64,000 bases of DNA from Candidatus Viadribacter manganicus. Its GTDB lineage: Bacteria; Pseudomonadota; Alphaproteobacteria; Caulobacterales; Aquidulcibacteraceae. The first letter of the stretch is position 1, and every line of letters starts with the position of its first letter. This document shows, piece after piece, positions 17,660 through 27,113 of the stretch. The notes under the pieces were generated by a model that was not told the DNA's origin, searched no databases, and saw only the letters and a program-made list of their open reading frames with translations. The stretch is from the NCBI RefSeq assembly GCF_001679665.1, contig NZ_CP013244.1, positions 992,001 to 1,056,000 of the forward strand. The letters run 5' to 3'. The position numbers were made by a program, and so were the translations under genes.

Positions 17660-18316
17660 GTGACCCGTCCCGTTACCCGCGGCACGTTTTTGTCAGGCCT
17701 GATTGGCCTGGGCGCGCTCGCCGCTGCAACCGATGCGCATGCGGCGCGTAACTCCGACGCGGAAACGTACGTGCAGACGAACGCCGCCGCGGCGCTTGCC
17801 GCACTCGGCAATCAGAGCGTCTCATCGACACAACGCCAACAGCAATTCCAGCGCCTCATGACGCAATTCGCGGACATGCAGCGCATCGCGATCTACGTCG
17901 TTGGCCGCTACCGTGGTTCGCTGGTGGAAGACGCCGCTCTCCGTCGCGAATGGCAAGACACTTTCCAAGCTTTCGCGATCGCCACTTACGAAGATCAGTT
18001 CGAGAATATGAGCGGCGCCGCGATCCGCGTCGTTGGCTCTGAAGAGCGCACCGCCGGCCGTGACGTCGTCGTCGACAGCCAAGTGCGTCCCGCGCGCGGC
18101 GAACCGATGCGCGTGCAATGGCGCGTGCTGCGGGCCGAGAACGGTTGGAAGGTCACCGACATCGCGGTGGGTCGCGATGGCGTGTGGTTGGGTCAGATTC
18201 AGCAGCGTCAGTTCCTGGCGCAGCTCGACTCGAACCGCGGCGACATTCGCGCGCTGATGACGGATATTCGCGGCCGCACCACCTCGATGCGTCAACGCAT
18301 CATGGCCCGCTCCTAA
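17660..18316 (+). CDS. mlaC: MlaC/Ttg2D family periplasmic phospholipid-binding protein
   Basis: A 218-residue protein with a signal sequence (FLSGLIGLGALAAATDAHA) and an MlaC fold recognised by the RYRGSLVEDAALRREWQDTF region and the late VQWRVLRAENGWKVTDIAVGRDGVWL segment. It should shuttle phospholipids between the outer-membrane MlaA complex and the inner-membrane MlaFEDB transporter. The GTG start is set by AAGGAG at 17645-17650. It ends convergently with pyrD through a shared CTAA. Confidence 0.88.
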   Translation: MTRPVTRGTFLSGLIGLGALAAATDAHAARNSDAETYVQTNAAAALAALGNQSVSSTQRQQQFQRLMTQFADMQRIAIYVVGRYRGSLVEDAALRREWQDTFQAFAIATYEDQFENMSGAAIRVVGSEERTAGRDVVVDSQVRPARGEPMRVQWRVLRAENGWKVTDIAVGRDGVWLGQIQQRQFLAQLDSNRGDIRALMTDIRGRTTSMRQRIMARS

Positions 18317-19377
18317 GAGCGCTCTACGCCAACGGCTTCTGAAATATGATCGAAGCCTTCGGCCATGAGCAGGCCGTCGAGTTCATCGAGAATACGCGCC
18401 ACCAGACTTGGCCCCTGGAAGACCATGGCCGAATAAAGCTGCACGGCGCTTGCGCCCGCTTTGATCTTGGCGAACGCTGTCATGCCGTTCTCAACCCCGC
18501 CGACCCCAATCAAGGGCAAGCGGCCATTGAGCACCTGCGCAAAAGTGCGCAACGTCTGCGTTGAAATCTGAAACAGCGGCTGACCAGAAAGCCCGCCCTG
18601 CTCTTCGCGGTTATCCGACGTGAGATGCGGCGGACGCTGCAACGTCGTGTTCGACACGATAAGCGCGTCGAGTTCGTAACTCAGCGCGATCTCGGCGATG
18701 TCTTCGATTGCGGCATCGTCGAGATCCGGCGCCACCTTCAAGAACAGCGGCCGGCGGCCATGGGCGACGGTGAGCGGCGCGCGTGCTTCACGCAATCTGC
18801 CCAACAATTCTTCGAGCGCACCGCGTTCCTGCAAACCGCGCAAGCCCGGCGTGTTCGGAGACGAGATATTCGCTGTGACGTAAGATGCGGGTTTCCAAAC
18901 CCGGCCCATGCCGAGCACGTAATCGGCGGTGCGGTCAGCGCTTTCTTTGTTGGCGCCAACGTTTGCGCCGACGATACCGGGCCTGCCTGCACGCGCGGCC
19001 AAACGATCGGCAAAAGCATCAAGGCCCTTATTGTTGAAGCCGAGACGGTTGATGACCGCGCGGTCTTCGCTCAACCGAAAAATGCGCGGCTTGGGATTGC
19101 CCGCCTGCGGCAGCGGCGTGACGGTGCCACACTCGACGAAACCAAAACCGGACCGCAGCAACGCGTCTGGCGCCTCGCAATTTTTATCGAACCCGGCGGC
19201 CATGCCGATGGGATTGGGAAGCTCAAGGCCGGCGAGGTTTGTGTTCAAACGCGGCCAACGATCGGCGCGCGCGCGCGGCCCAAGCTGCGCGCGCAATCCA
19301 AGGAGCGCGGCGTGGTGCGCCGTCTCTGGATCAATCAAGCGCAGGCCGCGCGTCACGAGATCGTGCGGAGAAGTCAC
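18313..19377 (-). CDS. pyrD: Dihydroorotate dehydrogenase (quinone), class 2
   Basis: A 354-residue membrane-associated flavoenzyme of pyrimidine synthesis that oxidises dihydroorotate to orotate with quinone. NRLGFNNKGLDAF and NISSPNTPGLRGLQ are class 2 motifs; the serine of the latter is the catalytic base. LFLKVAPDL and LIGVGGVENG are FMN/phosphate-binding segments. The N-terminal helix (LVTRGLRLIDPETAHHAAL) is the class 2 membrane-association region. Length is typical. Confidence 0.96.
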   Translation of the reverse strand: MTSPHDLVTRGLRLIDPETAHHAALLGLRAQLGPRARADRWPRLNTNLAGLELPNPIGMAAGFDKNCEAPDALLRSGFGFVECGTVTPLPQAGNPKPRIFRLSEDRAVINRLGFNNKGLDAFADRLAARAGRPGIVGANVGANKESADRTADYVLGMGRVWKPASYVTANISSPNTPGLRGLQERGALEELLGRLREARAPLTVAHGRRPLFLKVAPDLDDAAIEDIAEIALSYELDALIVSNTTLQRPPHLTSDNREEQGGLSGQPLFQISTQTLRTFAQVLNGRLPLIGVGGVENGMTAFAKIKAGASAVQLYSAMVFQGPSLVARILDELDGLLMAEGFDHISEAVGVERS

Positions 19378-19433
19378 GATCGTTGCGCTTCACAGATTCT
19401 ACCGCGCCTGTCGCGCTATACCTGACCCAGTTC

Positions 19434-19474
19434 ACCCATTTCGGACTTTGATCCTATATATGGGTTGAAAGTCC
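19434..19474. promoter_or_regulatory. Interleaved inverted repeats upstream of the S24 regulator
   Basis: Two inverted repeats interlock: ACCCAT (19434-19439) with ATGGGT (19460-19465), and GGACTTT (19443-19449) with AAAGTCC (19468-19474). They lie between pyrD and the regulator. TTGAAA (19465-19470) followed after 16 nt by TATAGC (19487-19492) is a possible promoter that would start transcription at or next to the ATG at 19501. Operator function is inference. Confidence 0.45.
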
Positions 19475-19500
19475 TTTTGTGGGCCCTATAGCCAGTGGCC

Positions 19501-20121
19501 ATGAACCACGCCCACATTTGGCGCGCGATTGACGCCTTGGCGGCTCGCAAGGGCATGAGCGCCTCCGGTCTTGCGCGCGCGGCCGGGCTCGACCCCACCA
19601 CATTCAACAAATCAAAGCGCCAAGCGCCGGATGGCAAGCCGCGTTGGCCCTCAACCGAAAGCATTTCGCGCGCGCTCGCGGCCGCCGAGGCAAGTTGGGA
19701 TGAGTTTGCAGCCCTGCTCGCAGGGCCCGATGGCGCAGGCCGCGCAATCCCAATCGTCGCCATGGCGCGCGCGGGAGCTCACGGCTTCTTCGATGAAGGC
19801 GGCTTTCCTGTCGGCGCGGACGAAACAGTTCGCTTTCCTGATCTCGGCGAAGATCGGGTCTACGCGCTCGAAATAGCTGGCGATTCAATGGAGCCAACCT
19901 ATCGCGCCGGCGATGTGGTGATCGTGCAGCCGGGCGCTGCGGTGCGGCGCGGCGATCGCGTCGTCGTGCGCACGCGCTCTGGCGAGGTGATGGCGAAGGT
20001 GCTTGGCCGGAAGAATGATCAGACGGTGGAACTAACGTCGCTCAATCCGACGCACAAACCGCGCGAACTTGCCGTCACCGACATCGAATGGATGGCGCGC
20101 ATTCTCTGGGCGAGCCAATAG
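19501..20121 (+). CDS. HTH-type regulator with S24 (LexA/CI-like) peptidase domain
   Basis: A 206-residue protein from ATG 19501; the frame is open from GTG 19495, but no ribosome-binding site precedes either and a leaderless transcript is plausible. The N-terminal helix-turn-helix includes GMSASGLARAAGLDPTTFNKSKR. The C-terminal S24 domain has the Ser129 nucleophile in GDSMEPTYRAGD and the catalytic Lys166 in EVMAKVLGR. An Ala-Gly pair (AGAHGFFDEGGFP, about 91-103) is near the expected self-cleavage region. Such proteins resemble phage repressors but occur as chromosomal regulators in alphaproteobacteria; no phage genes adjoin it. Confidence 0.85.
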   Translation: MNHAHIWRAIDALAARKGMSASGLARAAGLDPTTFNKSKRQAPDGKPRWPSTESISRALAAAEASWDEFAALLAGPDGAGRAIPIVAMARAGAHGFFDEGGFPVGADETVRFPDLGEDRVYALEIAGDSMEPTYRAGDVVIVQPGAAVRRGDRVVVRTRSGEVMAKVLGRKNDQTVELTSLNPTHKPRELAVTDIEWMARILWASQ

Positions 20122-20180
20122 CGACTCTTGGTGACGCTACGACGTTGCCGTGCAAATCTCGACGCGGGGGAAATTTCACC

Positions 20181-20726
20181 ATGCGCATCGCACACGCCAT
20201 TTCCGCTTCGCTGTTCTTCGCCCTCGCCGCTTGCGGCCAAGCCGCCGCGCCGACTGAGGCTGACGCCCAGACTGCCGACGCCGCCACGCAGACCGGTGAC
20301 GTCACCGCAGCCGAACGCGCCGCCATCCTCGCGGCGCTTAACATGCATGCAAACGCGCAAGGCCAAGTCGAAAACGAATGCGGCGAGCGCGTCACGCCGC
20401 GATTTGATGTCGCCGACATCGGCAGCGGCCCCGGCCGCGTCATCGCCTACACGATCGGCGGCGGGCCGAACATGCTCACCTGCTACGGCGACGGCGCGCT
20501 GACGATCTTCATGCGCAATCAAAACGGAGCGTGGGGCGAAATCTGGCAAGGCCGTCCAGGCGGCGCGATCGTCCTGTCGACGCAGCACAATAGCGGCAAT
20601 GACATCGCCACCGGTGGCCCGGGTTTCTCATTCCCGGTCTCGCAGTGGAACGGCACAACCTACATCGCGACAGGCCGAACAGTGAGTGACTCGGCGCTCG
20701 GTGACGCGCGCTTCATTCCGAACTAG
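20181..20726 (+). CDS. Hypothetical lipoprotein
   Basis: A 181-residue protein from ATG 20181, preceded by GGGGGA. The signal peptide ends in a lipobox FALAAC, then a low-complexity AAPTEADAQTADAATQTGD linker. The folded part contains two well-spaced cysteines (ENECGERVTPRFDV and LTCYGDGALTIF) that may form a disulfide, and a glycine-rich C-terminal half. I recognise no family. It is convergent with the sixA-like gene through a shared CTAG. Confidence 0.65.
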   Translation: MRIAHAISASLFFALAACGQAAAPTEADAQTADAATQTGDVTAAERAAILAALNMHANAQGQVENECGERVTPRFDVADIGSGPGRVIAYTIGGGPNMLTCYGDGALTIFMRNQNGAWGEIWQGRPGGAIVLSTQHNSGNDIATGGPGFSFPVSQWNGTTYIATGRTVSDSALGDARFIPN

Positions 20727-21226
20727 TCGTCACCGCGCAACGGCTTCCAAGCAGCAATCAATCGCGGACCTGCCGCGCGCATGACCTCGCCTTTGATTTC
20801 AAACGCCGCAAAGGCGGACGTCGGAAAGCGCCCGCTCAGATCGCGCGCAAGCTTTGATCCGTCGTGCGCCTGATGCACCAGCATTGAAACAAGATCGCCA
20901 ATGCCCGGATTGTGCCCGACGATGACGACGCTTTCGGCGTCGCTCGCAGTGAAGGCATCCCAAATGCTCTCGGGGGCGGCATGATAAAGCGCATCCTCAA
21001 AGCGCATCTCTGGGGCGAAATTCGCCAAGCCATGCTGGGCGGTTTCGCGCGTGCGTTCAGCCGTTGAGATCAGAGCAAGCGTCGGCTTCAGCCCAGCCTC
21101 CGCCATCGCCGCGCCCGCGGCGGCGGCATCCCTGCGCCCTCGCCCGGTTAGACCCCGCTCTTCGTCGCTATCGGCTTCATGGGCGCGGACGGCCTTGGCG
21201 TGCCGCAGGAGGATCAGAGTTCGCAT
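20723..21226 (-). CDS. SixA-like phosphohistidine phosphatase
   Basis: A 167-residue histidine phosphatase. LILLRHAKA at the start is the RHG-type catalytic motif with the nucleophilic His, followed by ERGLTGRGRRDA. VVIVGHNPGIGDL carries the second catalytic His. I chose ATG 21226 so that the motif lies at the usual distance from the N-terminus; the frame runs 16 residues further. SixA-type enzymes dephosphorylate histidine on phosphotransfer proteins; here the partner is unknown. Confidence 0.88.
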   Translation of the reverse strand: MRTLILLRHAKAVRAHEADSDEERGLTGRGRRDAAAAGAAMAEAGLKPTLALISTAERTRETAQHGLANFAPEMRFEDALYHAAPESIWDAFTASDAESVVIVGHNPGIGDLVSMLVHQAHDGSKLARDLSGRFPTSAFAAFEIKGEVMRAAGPRLIAAWKPLRGDD

Positions 21227-21318
21227 GGCCCGGCGGAGTCTGCCTTGCTGCTGAAAAAGCGCAACGGCCCGCATCCGCTAGCGCGAGCGGCGGCTGCTAC
21301 CAGCCAAAGGAGAGAGAC

Positions 21319-21576
21319 ATGAAGCTGCGTTGGATCATCCTGGCTGGCGCCGGCGCCGTCGTCATCGCCGCCTGGAGCGCACTGGCCATCGGTTATTTTT
21401 ACCGCCCAAGCATGCCGGTCTGGGTCGCGATCGTGACCACGACCGCCTTTGCCACTGAGGGCTTCCTTTGGCTCGCGGCCGGCGTCTTTGGCTGGGGCTT
21501 CTTGGCCAAACGCCGCGCCGCGTTGGCGCGCTTGCGCGACCGCTTCTTCGCCAAGCGCGATCAGATCACAGAGTAG
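21319..21576 (+). CDS. Small inner-membrane protein, two helices
   Basis: An 85-residue protein from ATG 21319, with AAGGAGAG 6 nt upstream. Two hydrophobic helices are clear (about 4-27, [21 protein letters not shown], and about 34-58), then a basic tail [17 protein letters not shown] that should lie in the cytoplasm. No family recognised. It sits 62 bp before lysS and may be co-transcribed. Confidence 0.65.
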   Translation: MKLRWIILAGAGAVVIAAWSALAIGYFYRPSMPVWVAIVTTTAFATEGFLWLAAGVFGWGFLAKRRAALARLRDRFFAKRDQITE

Positions 21577-21638
21577 CATCGCCGCGCTTTGCTTGCGGCG
21601 GCGCGCCCGTTACATCGGTTTTCCACTTGGATTCGCCG

Positions 21639-23228
21639 ATGTCTGATCTCACCACCCTCGCTGCCGCCGCCAAAGCTTGGCCCTTCGAACAAGCGCGCCT
21701 GGTGCTTGAACGGCGCCAAAAGAAGCCCAAGGACGTGGTCGTCTTCGAAACCGGGTACGGTCCTTCGGGATTGCCGCACATCGGCACGTTCGGTGAAGTG
21801 GTGCGCACCTCAATGGTGCGCCACGCTTTTCGCGTACTCACCGGCGACAAGATCAAGACCAAGATCATCTGCGTCTCGGATGACATGGATGGGATGCGTA
21901 AGATCCCGGACAATATTCCGAACCCGAAGGCGCTTGAGCCCTACTTGCAAATGCCGCTCACGGTCGTGCCCGACCCCTTCGGTACGCACGAGAGTTTCGC
22001 ACATCACAACAATGCGCGGCTGCGCGCATTCCTGGATAGCTTCGGCTTCGACTACGAATTCAAGTCAGCAACTGAGCTCTATAAGTCAGGCGCCTTCGAC
22101 GCTGCATTGCTCAATGCGTTGAAGGCCTATGACGAGATCATGGCCATTATGTTGCCGACCCTCGGCGAGGAGCGCCGCAAGACCTACAGCCCCTTCCTGC
22201 CGATATCGCCCAAAAGCGGCCGCGTGCTCTATGTGCCGATGAAGAAGATCGACGCCGCGAACGGCACGATCACCTTCGACGACGAAGATGGCGAGGAGAT
22301 CACTCAGTCGGTCACGGGCGGCCGCGCCAAGATGCAGTGGAAGCCGGACTTCGGCATGCGCTGGGCGGCGCTGGGCGTCGATTTCGAAATGTTCGGCAAG
22401 GACCACCAGCCGAACCAGCAAGTCTACGCGCGCATCTGCAAGGCGCTGGGCGCTGAGCCGCCGGTCAATTACGTATATGAACTCTTCCTCGACCAAAACG
22501 GCGAGAAGATTTCAAAGACCAAGGGCAACGGCATTAGCGTCGAGCAATGGCTCGCGTACGCCGCGCCAGAATCACTGTCGCTCTATAATTTCCAAAAGCC
22601 ACGAACGGCGAAGAAGCTCTATTTCGATGTCATCCCGAAGGCGGTCGATGAGTATCTGACCTACGTCGAGAGCTATCACAGCCAAAACATCGCCGAGCAG
22701 ATCGAAAATCCTGCATGGCATATCCACGCCGGCAATCCGCCGAAGGATCTGACGCCGATTTCGTTCGCGCTGCTCACCAATCTCGTCTCGGCGTCAAATG
22801 CCGAAACGAAGGAATTGCTGTGGGCGTTCATCGGCAAGTACGCGCCGGACACAACGCCGCAAACGCACCCCTTCCTCGACAAGCTCACGGATTACGCGAT
22901 CGCGTACTTCAACGATTTCGTGAAGCCGACGAAGAAATTCCGCGCCGCCACGGACAAGGAGCGCGCCGCCTTCGAAGACTTGATCACGCGCCTAGATGCG
23001 CTTCCGGCGGACACCACCGATGGCGAAACAATCCAGAACGAAGTCTACGCCGTCGGCAAGGACCATGGGTTCGAGCCGCTGCGCGACTGGTTCAAGGCGC
23101 TCTACGAAGTGCTATTCGGCGTCGAGAGCGGGCCGCGCTTCGGACAATTCGCGGCGATCTTCGGTGTTCGCGAGACCAGCGCGCTGCTGAAGCGCGGCCT
23201 AGCGGGCGAGCTTCTGCAGGCGGGCTAG
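21639..23228 (+). CDS. lysS: Lysyl-tRNA synthetase, class I
   Basis: A 529-residue class I LysRS that charges tRNA-Lys. HIGTFGE at the N-terminus is the HIGH motif and KISKTKGN is the KMSKS motif. This is the archaeal-type enzyme (LysK lineage), unrelated to the class II LysS of most bacteria but normal for many alphaproteobacteria. ATG 21639 starts at [19 protein letters not shown]; the frame is open for a further 57 codons upstream, which overlap the small membrane gene and are not coding. It is convergent with the decarboxylase by a shared CTAG. Confidence 0.95.
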   Translation: MSDLTTLAAAAKAWPFEQARLVLERRQKKPKDVVVFETGYGPSGLPHIGTFGEVVRTSMVRHAFRVLTGDKIKTKIICVSDDMDGMRKIPDNIPNPKALEPYLQMPLTVVPDPFGTHESFAHHNNARLRAFLDSFGFDYEFKSATELYKSGAFDAALLNALKAYDEIMAIMLPTLGEERRKTYSPFLPISPKSGRVLYVPMKKIDAANGTITFDDEDGEEITQSVTGGRAKMQWKPDFGMRWAALGVDFEMFGKDHQPNQQVYARICKALGAEPPVNYVYELFLDQNGEKISKTKGNGISVEQWLAYAAPESLSLYNFQKPRTAKKLYFDVIPKAVDEYLTYVESYHSQNIAEQIENPAWHIHAGNPPKDLTPISFALLTNLVSASNAETKELLWAFIGKYAPDTTPQTHPFLDKLTDYAIAYFNDFVKPTKKFRAATDKERAAFEDLITRLDALPADTTDGETIQNEVYAVGKDHGFEPLRDWFKALYEVLFGVESGPRFGQFAAIFGVRETSALLKRGLAGELLQAG

Positions 23229-24637
23229 GCGTTTGCGTGCAATTCTGCGCGCCAAGCGCTCAGTATCGCTTCTGCGCTTCGATCGATGTCATCATCGGTC
23301 GTGTTGGCGCTGATGACAGAGACACGAATGATCTGCCGGCCGCGCCAGTTCGCGCCGCCAACGAAGCACACGCCGTCATTTTGAATGCGAGCGATTGTGC
23401 GATCGGTGAGTGCGTCCGCCTCAGCGCCGTCAAGATTCGCTCCAAGACGCACCGCGACTTGGTTCAGGACAACATCGTTCATGATTTCGATGCCGGGCTC
23501 TTTGCCTAACCGCTCGGCCATACGCCGCGCTTGCGCGCAGTGGCGGGCTACCATTGTCGCAATCCCCTCACGCCCGAGCGACTTGATCATCGCCCAAGTC
23601 GCAAAAGCGCGCCCGCGACGCGAAAGCTCCGGCACAAAATCGGCCGGGTGACGCTCAACACCCGCCGGAAGATAGGAAGCCGCGATCAACATTGCGCGCC
23701 GGTGCGCCTCTGCATTCCGTACGACCGCATAAGCGCTGTCATGGGGCGTCTGCAGCCACTTGTGGCCGTCGACGCCCCATGAATCCGCCAACTGGAGCCC
23801 GCGCGATAGGTGCGCACGGTCCGGGCACGCTCTCGCCCACAATCCGAACGCGCCATCAACGTGCAGCCAAGCGCCCTTTTCATGTGCGGCTGCTGCAATC
23901 TCTTCGAACGGATCAAAGCCACCGGAATTGATATGGCCAGCTTGCGCGATCGCGATGATCGGCCCGTCGAGTTTTTCAACTGCCTTTGCGAACGCGCCAG
24001 GCTTCATGAGCCCCTGCTCATTGACCGGGACACTGACAACGCGCTTCGCGCCGAGTCCCAGATAGCGAAGACCGGAAAAGACGGTCGAGTGCGCCTCTTC
24101 TCCGAGCACAACATGAACTGGCGGAGCGCCGAACAAGCCGTCCGCTTCCGCGTCCCAACCAGCGCGCCGCAGCACCTCTCCGCGCGCTGCAGCGAGGCAG
24201 GTAAAGTTCGCGAGCGTCGCGCCTGTAACGAAGCCGACGGAAGACTCTCGCGGCAAATCCAGGAGATCAAGCAACCACGCACCCACGCGTTCTTCGCAGG
24301 CGGACGCTGCAGGCGTGGCGTGCGCATTACCGACGTTCTGAGCCCACGCGCTCGTCAGCCAGTCAGCGGCCATGCCGGCCGGTTCGGTTGCGCCGATCAC
24401 CCAACCAAAAAAGCGCGGGCCGACCATGTTAGCGAGGCCGGCTTCTGTCAGTGTCGCCAATTCCAAGATCAGTTCACCAATCGGTGCGCCGTGCTCGGGC
24501 GTCGGCGCCTCGAAGGCCGTTTGCAGCTCCGCATAAGATTTCAGAGGACGAGCCGGCGCCTCGGCGCGGCTTTCACGAAACGACGCAGCCCGTTCAGCGA
24601 CATCGTGTAACACCGCGCGCAACTCTTCATTCCTCAT
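23225..24637 (-). CDS. PLP-dependent group II decarboxylase-like protein
   Basis: A 470-residue fold-type I PLP enzyme of the aromatic-L-amino-acid/glutamate decarboxylase group. [15 protein letters not shown] contains the Schiff-base lysine. [11 protein letters not shown] carries the cofactor Asp-Ala pair, and [18 protein letters not shown] binds the phosphate. A conserved HINSGGFDP segment precedes the aspartate. The amino-acid substrate cannot be read from sequence. It is monocistronic and divergent from the antiporter. Confidence 0.88.
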   Translation of the reverse strand: MRNEELRAVLHDVAERAASFRESRAEAPARPLKSYAELQTAFEAPTPEHGAPIGELILELATLTEAGLANMVGPRFFGWVIGATEPAGMAADWLTSAWAQNVGNAHATPAASACEERVGAWLLDLLDLPRESSVGFVTGATLANFTCLAAARGEVLRRAGWDAEADGLFGAPPVHVVLGEEAHSTVFSGLRYLGLGAKRVVSVPVNEQGLMKPGAFAKAVEKLDGPIIAIAQAGHINSGGFDPFEEIAAAAHEKGAWLHVDGAFGLWARACPDRAHLSRGLQLADSWGVDGHKWLQTPHDSAYAVVRNAEAHRRAMLIAASYLPAGVERHPADFVPELSRRGRAFATWAMIKSLGREGIATMVARHCAQARRMAERLGKEPGIEIMNDVVLNQVAVRLGANLDGAEADALTDRTIARIQNDGVCFVGGANWRGRQIIRVSVISANTTDDDIDRSAEAILSAWRAELHANA

Positions 24638-24749
24638 GCTTTATCTCCGCGCGCGTTCTAGCCGCTCCTGTGCGAGCGAGCACGACGAAATCGATCCGCA
24701 ACATTGACATCGCGGCGCCAATGCTTTCGATTGCCCATCTTACATCAAT

Positions 24750-26024
24750 TTGCCAATCGGCGACCGCCGCGGTCAGTGGCGGCCGAAGCGAACATTTTGC
24801 GAGGCCCCACTGGAAAATCACGCCCTGATCGTCAACCTCGTCTTTGCCATCGCGCTCGCCTTCTTCTTCGGAGCGCTAGCACAAAAACTGCGCATCTCGC
24901 CGCTGGTCGGATACCTCATTGCCGGTGTGGCTGTCGGCCCATATACGCCGGGATTTGTCGGCGATGCCGGGCTTGCGATGCAGTTCGCGGAGATCGGCGT
25001 CATTTTGCTGATGTTCGGCGTCGGGCTGAAGTTTTCCCTCGCTGATCTTTGGGCGGTGCGGGGCGTCGCGATACCGGGCGCCCTAGTGCAAATGACTGCG
25101 GCAACGCTGCTTGGCTACGGCGTCGGGGCGTTGCTGGGAATGGACGCGGCCGAAGCACTCATGCTTGGATTTTCGCTCTCGGTCGCGAGCACCGTGGTGC
25201 TGCTTCGGGCCCTGGAAGAGAGAAGCCTAGTCAAAACTGAGAACGGCCGCATCTGCGTGGGCTGGCTCGTCATCGAAGATATCGCGATCGTGCTTGGCAT
25301 CGTGCTATTGCCCGCCTTGGCAGGCGCCGCAAACGGCACGGGCGCGGCGACGCCGATGGCGACCATCACCGCCCTCGCTCTGACGATTGGGAAGATTGGC
25401 ATCTTCGTCGCGCTGATGTTGTTCGTCGGCAGGCGCGTGTTTCCCTGGCTCATCGTTCAGATCGCGCACCTGAAATCACGCGAGCTGCTTTCACTTGGAA
25501 CGCTGACGCTTGCGCTTGGCATTGCCTGGGTCGCCTACGAGCTCTTTGATGCATCGTTTGCGCTCGGCGCATTTCTCGCAGGCGTCGTACTCAACGGCAC
25601 AAAGTTCACCCACCGCATCGCCGAAGAGTCCTTGCCGCTACGCGATACGTTCGCAGTGCTGTTCTTTGTGTCTGTGGGCATGCTGTTCGACCCGATGACA
25701 TTGGTGCGCGAGCCAATCGGTGTTGTGGCCGTCGTGGCTATCATCGTCGTCGGCAAGACCGGCGCGGCATTGGCGATCACAGCGCTCTACAAACTGCCAA
25801 TGCGCACTGGGATGACGATCGCGGCGTCGCTGGCGCAGATCGGCGAGTTTTCATTCGTGCTCGCCGGCATGGGGGTGTCGCTCGGGTTGCTCTCGAATGA
25901 GACGTACAATCTCATCCTTGCCAGCGCGCTCATCTCGATCGCGCTCAATCCCCTCTTGTTCCGCGTTGCCGAGGCTCTTTCGGACGGTGACGAGACCCAG
26001 AAGAAGGCCAGCGCTTCCGCGTAG
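24750..26024 (+). CDS. CPA2-type cation:proton antiporter (KefB/RosB-like), no RCK domain
   Basis: An integral membrane protein of about 12 helices; LRISPLVGYLIAGVAVGPYTPG is the family signature and FFVSVGMLFDP is conserved in KefB/RosB proteins. The only standard start is TTG 24750 (424 residues), which adds a polar 20-residue leader unlike the family. Homologues usually begin at the segment here reading LENHALIV, whose first codon is CTG 24810 with GAGG just upstream, so a 404-residue product from a CTG start is plausible. It ends right after the last helix, without the TrkA-N/RCK domain of KefB-type relatives. Confidence 0.85.
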   Translation: MPIGDRRGQWRPKRTFCEAPLENHALIVNLVFAIALAFFFGALAQKLRISPLVGYLIAGVAVGPYTPGFVGDAGLAMQFAEIGVILLMFGVGLKFSLADLWAVRGVAIPGALVQMTAATLLGYGVGALLGMDAAEALMLGFSLSVASTVVLLRALEERSLVKTENGRICVGWLVIEDIAIVLGIVLLPALAGAANGTGAATPMATITALALTIGKIGIFVALMLFVGRRVFPWLIVQIAHLKSRELLSLGTLTLALGIAWVAYELFDASFALGAFLAGVVLNGTKFTHRIAEESLPLRDTFAVLFFVSVGMLFDPMTLVREPIGVVAVVAIIVVGKTGAALAITALYKLPMRTGMTIAASLAQIGEFSFVLAGMGVSLGLLSNETYNLILASALISIALNPLLFRVAEALSDGDETQKKASASA

Positions 26025-26091
26025 TTGCGAATTTTCAAACATGCGTCGGTTGCAAAAGTCCTCTACACAGCCCAAGGGCGGTTGTGAGTAA

Positions 26092-26226
26092 TCACTTGCG
26101 CCCGCTCAGTGTGGGCGATGGGGGCCCGCCGACTAGGAAGAAGCGCCGGTAGGCCACCTGCAGACCCGGCTGGTCCTCATGGGCGCTCTCCGGTTGGCTG
26201 AGCCACGCGCGCGCGGCGCTCACCAT
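26092..26226 (-). CDS. Possible 44-residue protein
   Basis: An open frame of 44 codons with strongly GC-biased third positions in a stretch otherwise empty of genes. The peptide starts MVSAARAWLSQPES and contains the basic-aromatic AYRRFFLVGGP. A stop codon lies 9 nt before the ATG and no convincing ribosome-binding site is present. I know no family. It could be a chance frame. Confidence 0.25.
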   Translation of the reverse strand: MVSAARAWLSQPESAHEDQPGLQVAYRRFFLVGGPPSPTLSGRK

Positions 26227-26423
26227 GCCGTTCTATTGGCCGCTGGCCTCACTGGCGGCGTACCGTGCGCCGGCTGAGCTTATCCTCAGGCCGCACTATT
26301 GGTCGAAAACCAAACATGGCGTTTCGGCACGACGCCCCTATTCTTTCCAAGCGCCACTGAAGAGCCATGTTTCAGCGCCCAGATCAGAGGCGCGAGGGCG
26401 CGCTTGATCCGGGGATGGACGTC
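26227..26423. other. Intergenic stretch without recognised features
   Basis: Together with the doubtful small frame before it, the interval from 26025 to 26423 holds no supported gene. Several short GC-rich hairpins can be drawn (for example GCCGG/CCGGC around 26145-26170), but no T-tract or known RNA signature is seen. Confidence 0.5.
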
Positions 26424-27107
26424 ATGCGCATTTTGTTGGGCGCCATAGCCGCCGCGATTTCGATGTTTCTGTGCGGACAAACGCCAGCGGCGGCGCAAGC
26501 CGTCAATTGTCCAATCACGACCGTGCAACGCGGCATCACGAACTCGCTGCCCAGCGGCTGGTACACGACACCAGTACGCAGTCGCCTCACCGAGACGCGC
26601 GTCATGAACATTGGCGGACAGCAGACGATGGCTTGCGTCTACGGCGAGGCCGCAACGGTTCTGCGCGAAATTCCAGCATCACAAATCTGCAGCGCGCGAA
26701 GCGGAGGCTTCGAATGCGGACCGGCATCTGAACCGGCGCCAACGCCGACTTCAGAAGTGTACGCCTCAGGCACGTTCAGCGTGCGCGGAACTTATGATTT
26801 CGATCTCGATGCAGGCGCCGAGGCTCCACGCACGACATCCCAATTCTGGTACGAGGTCATCCGCGATGGCGAGACCTATTTCACGCCACGCCGAGGTGCA
26901 CGCATAGCCGCCGTGGGTGGCAGCGAACCCGGTTATTCGGGTTGCACCTCCGCGACGCTGACGAGCACCCGAACGCGCATAGAGACAACAACCGGCGGCT
27001 GGTTTTGCTATCGAACAAACGAGGGGCGAATTGGACAGTTTCACGTCGATGGCGTGAACCGGTTCTCGCGACCCATTGAGATGACGATCACCTACGCCAC
27101 TTGGTGA
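26424..27107 (+). CDS. Hypothetical secreted protein
   Basis: A 227-residue exported protein from ATG 26424 (ATG 26415 is three codons upstream; GGGGATGGA precedes 26424). Signal peptide with cleavage after AAAQA. The mature part has six cysteines, likely disulfide-bonded, and two beta-rich halves separated by a PAPTPTSE linker. Repeated aromatic/threonine strands (SGTFSVRGTYDFDLD, TTGGWFCYR) suggest a beta-sandwich. No family recognised. It is convergent with the aldolase gene with a 6-bp gap. Confidence 0.6.
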   Translation: MRILLGAIAAAISMFLCGQTPAAAQAVNCPITTVQRGITNSLPSGWYTTPVRSRLTETRVMNIGGQQTMACVYGEAATVLREIPASQICSARSGGFECGPASEPAPTPTSEVYASGTFSVRGTYDFDLDAGAEAPRTTSQFWYEVIRDGETYFTPRRGARIAAVGGSEPGYSGCTSATLTSTRTRIETTTGGWFCYRTNEGRIGQFHVDGVNRFSRPIEMTITYATW

Positions 27108-27113
27108 CGCCAA

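Noticed and set aside
19501..20121. CI-like repressor as a sign of a prophage
   Set aside because: Neighbours are pyrD, a lipoprotein, sixA and lysS; no phage structural, integrase or lysis genes are present.
26160..26230. Local resemblance of the plus strand (GGCGCTC...GGTTGG...TGAGC) to part of E. coli 6S RNA
   Set aside because: The match is limited to about 25 nt with gaps; no closing stem, central bubble or neighbouring zapA-like gene is apparent, and alphaproteobacterial 6S RNAs do not conserve that segment as far as I recall.
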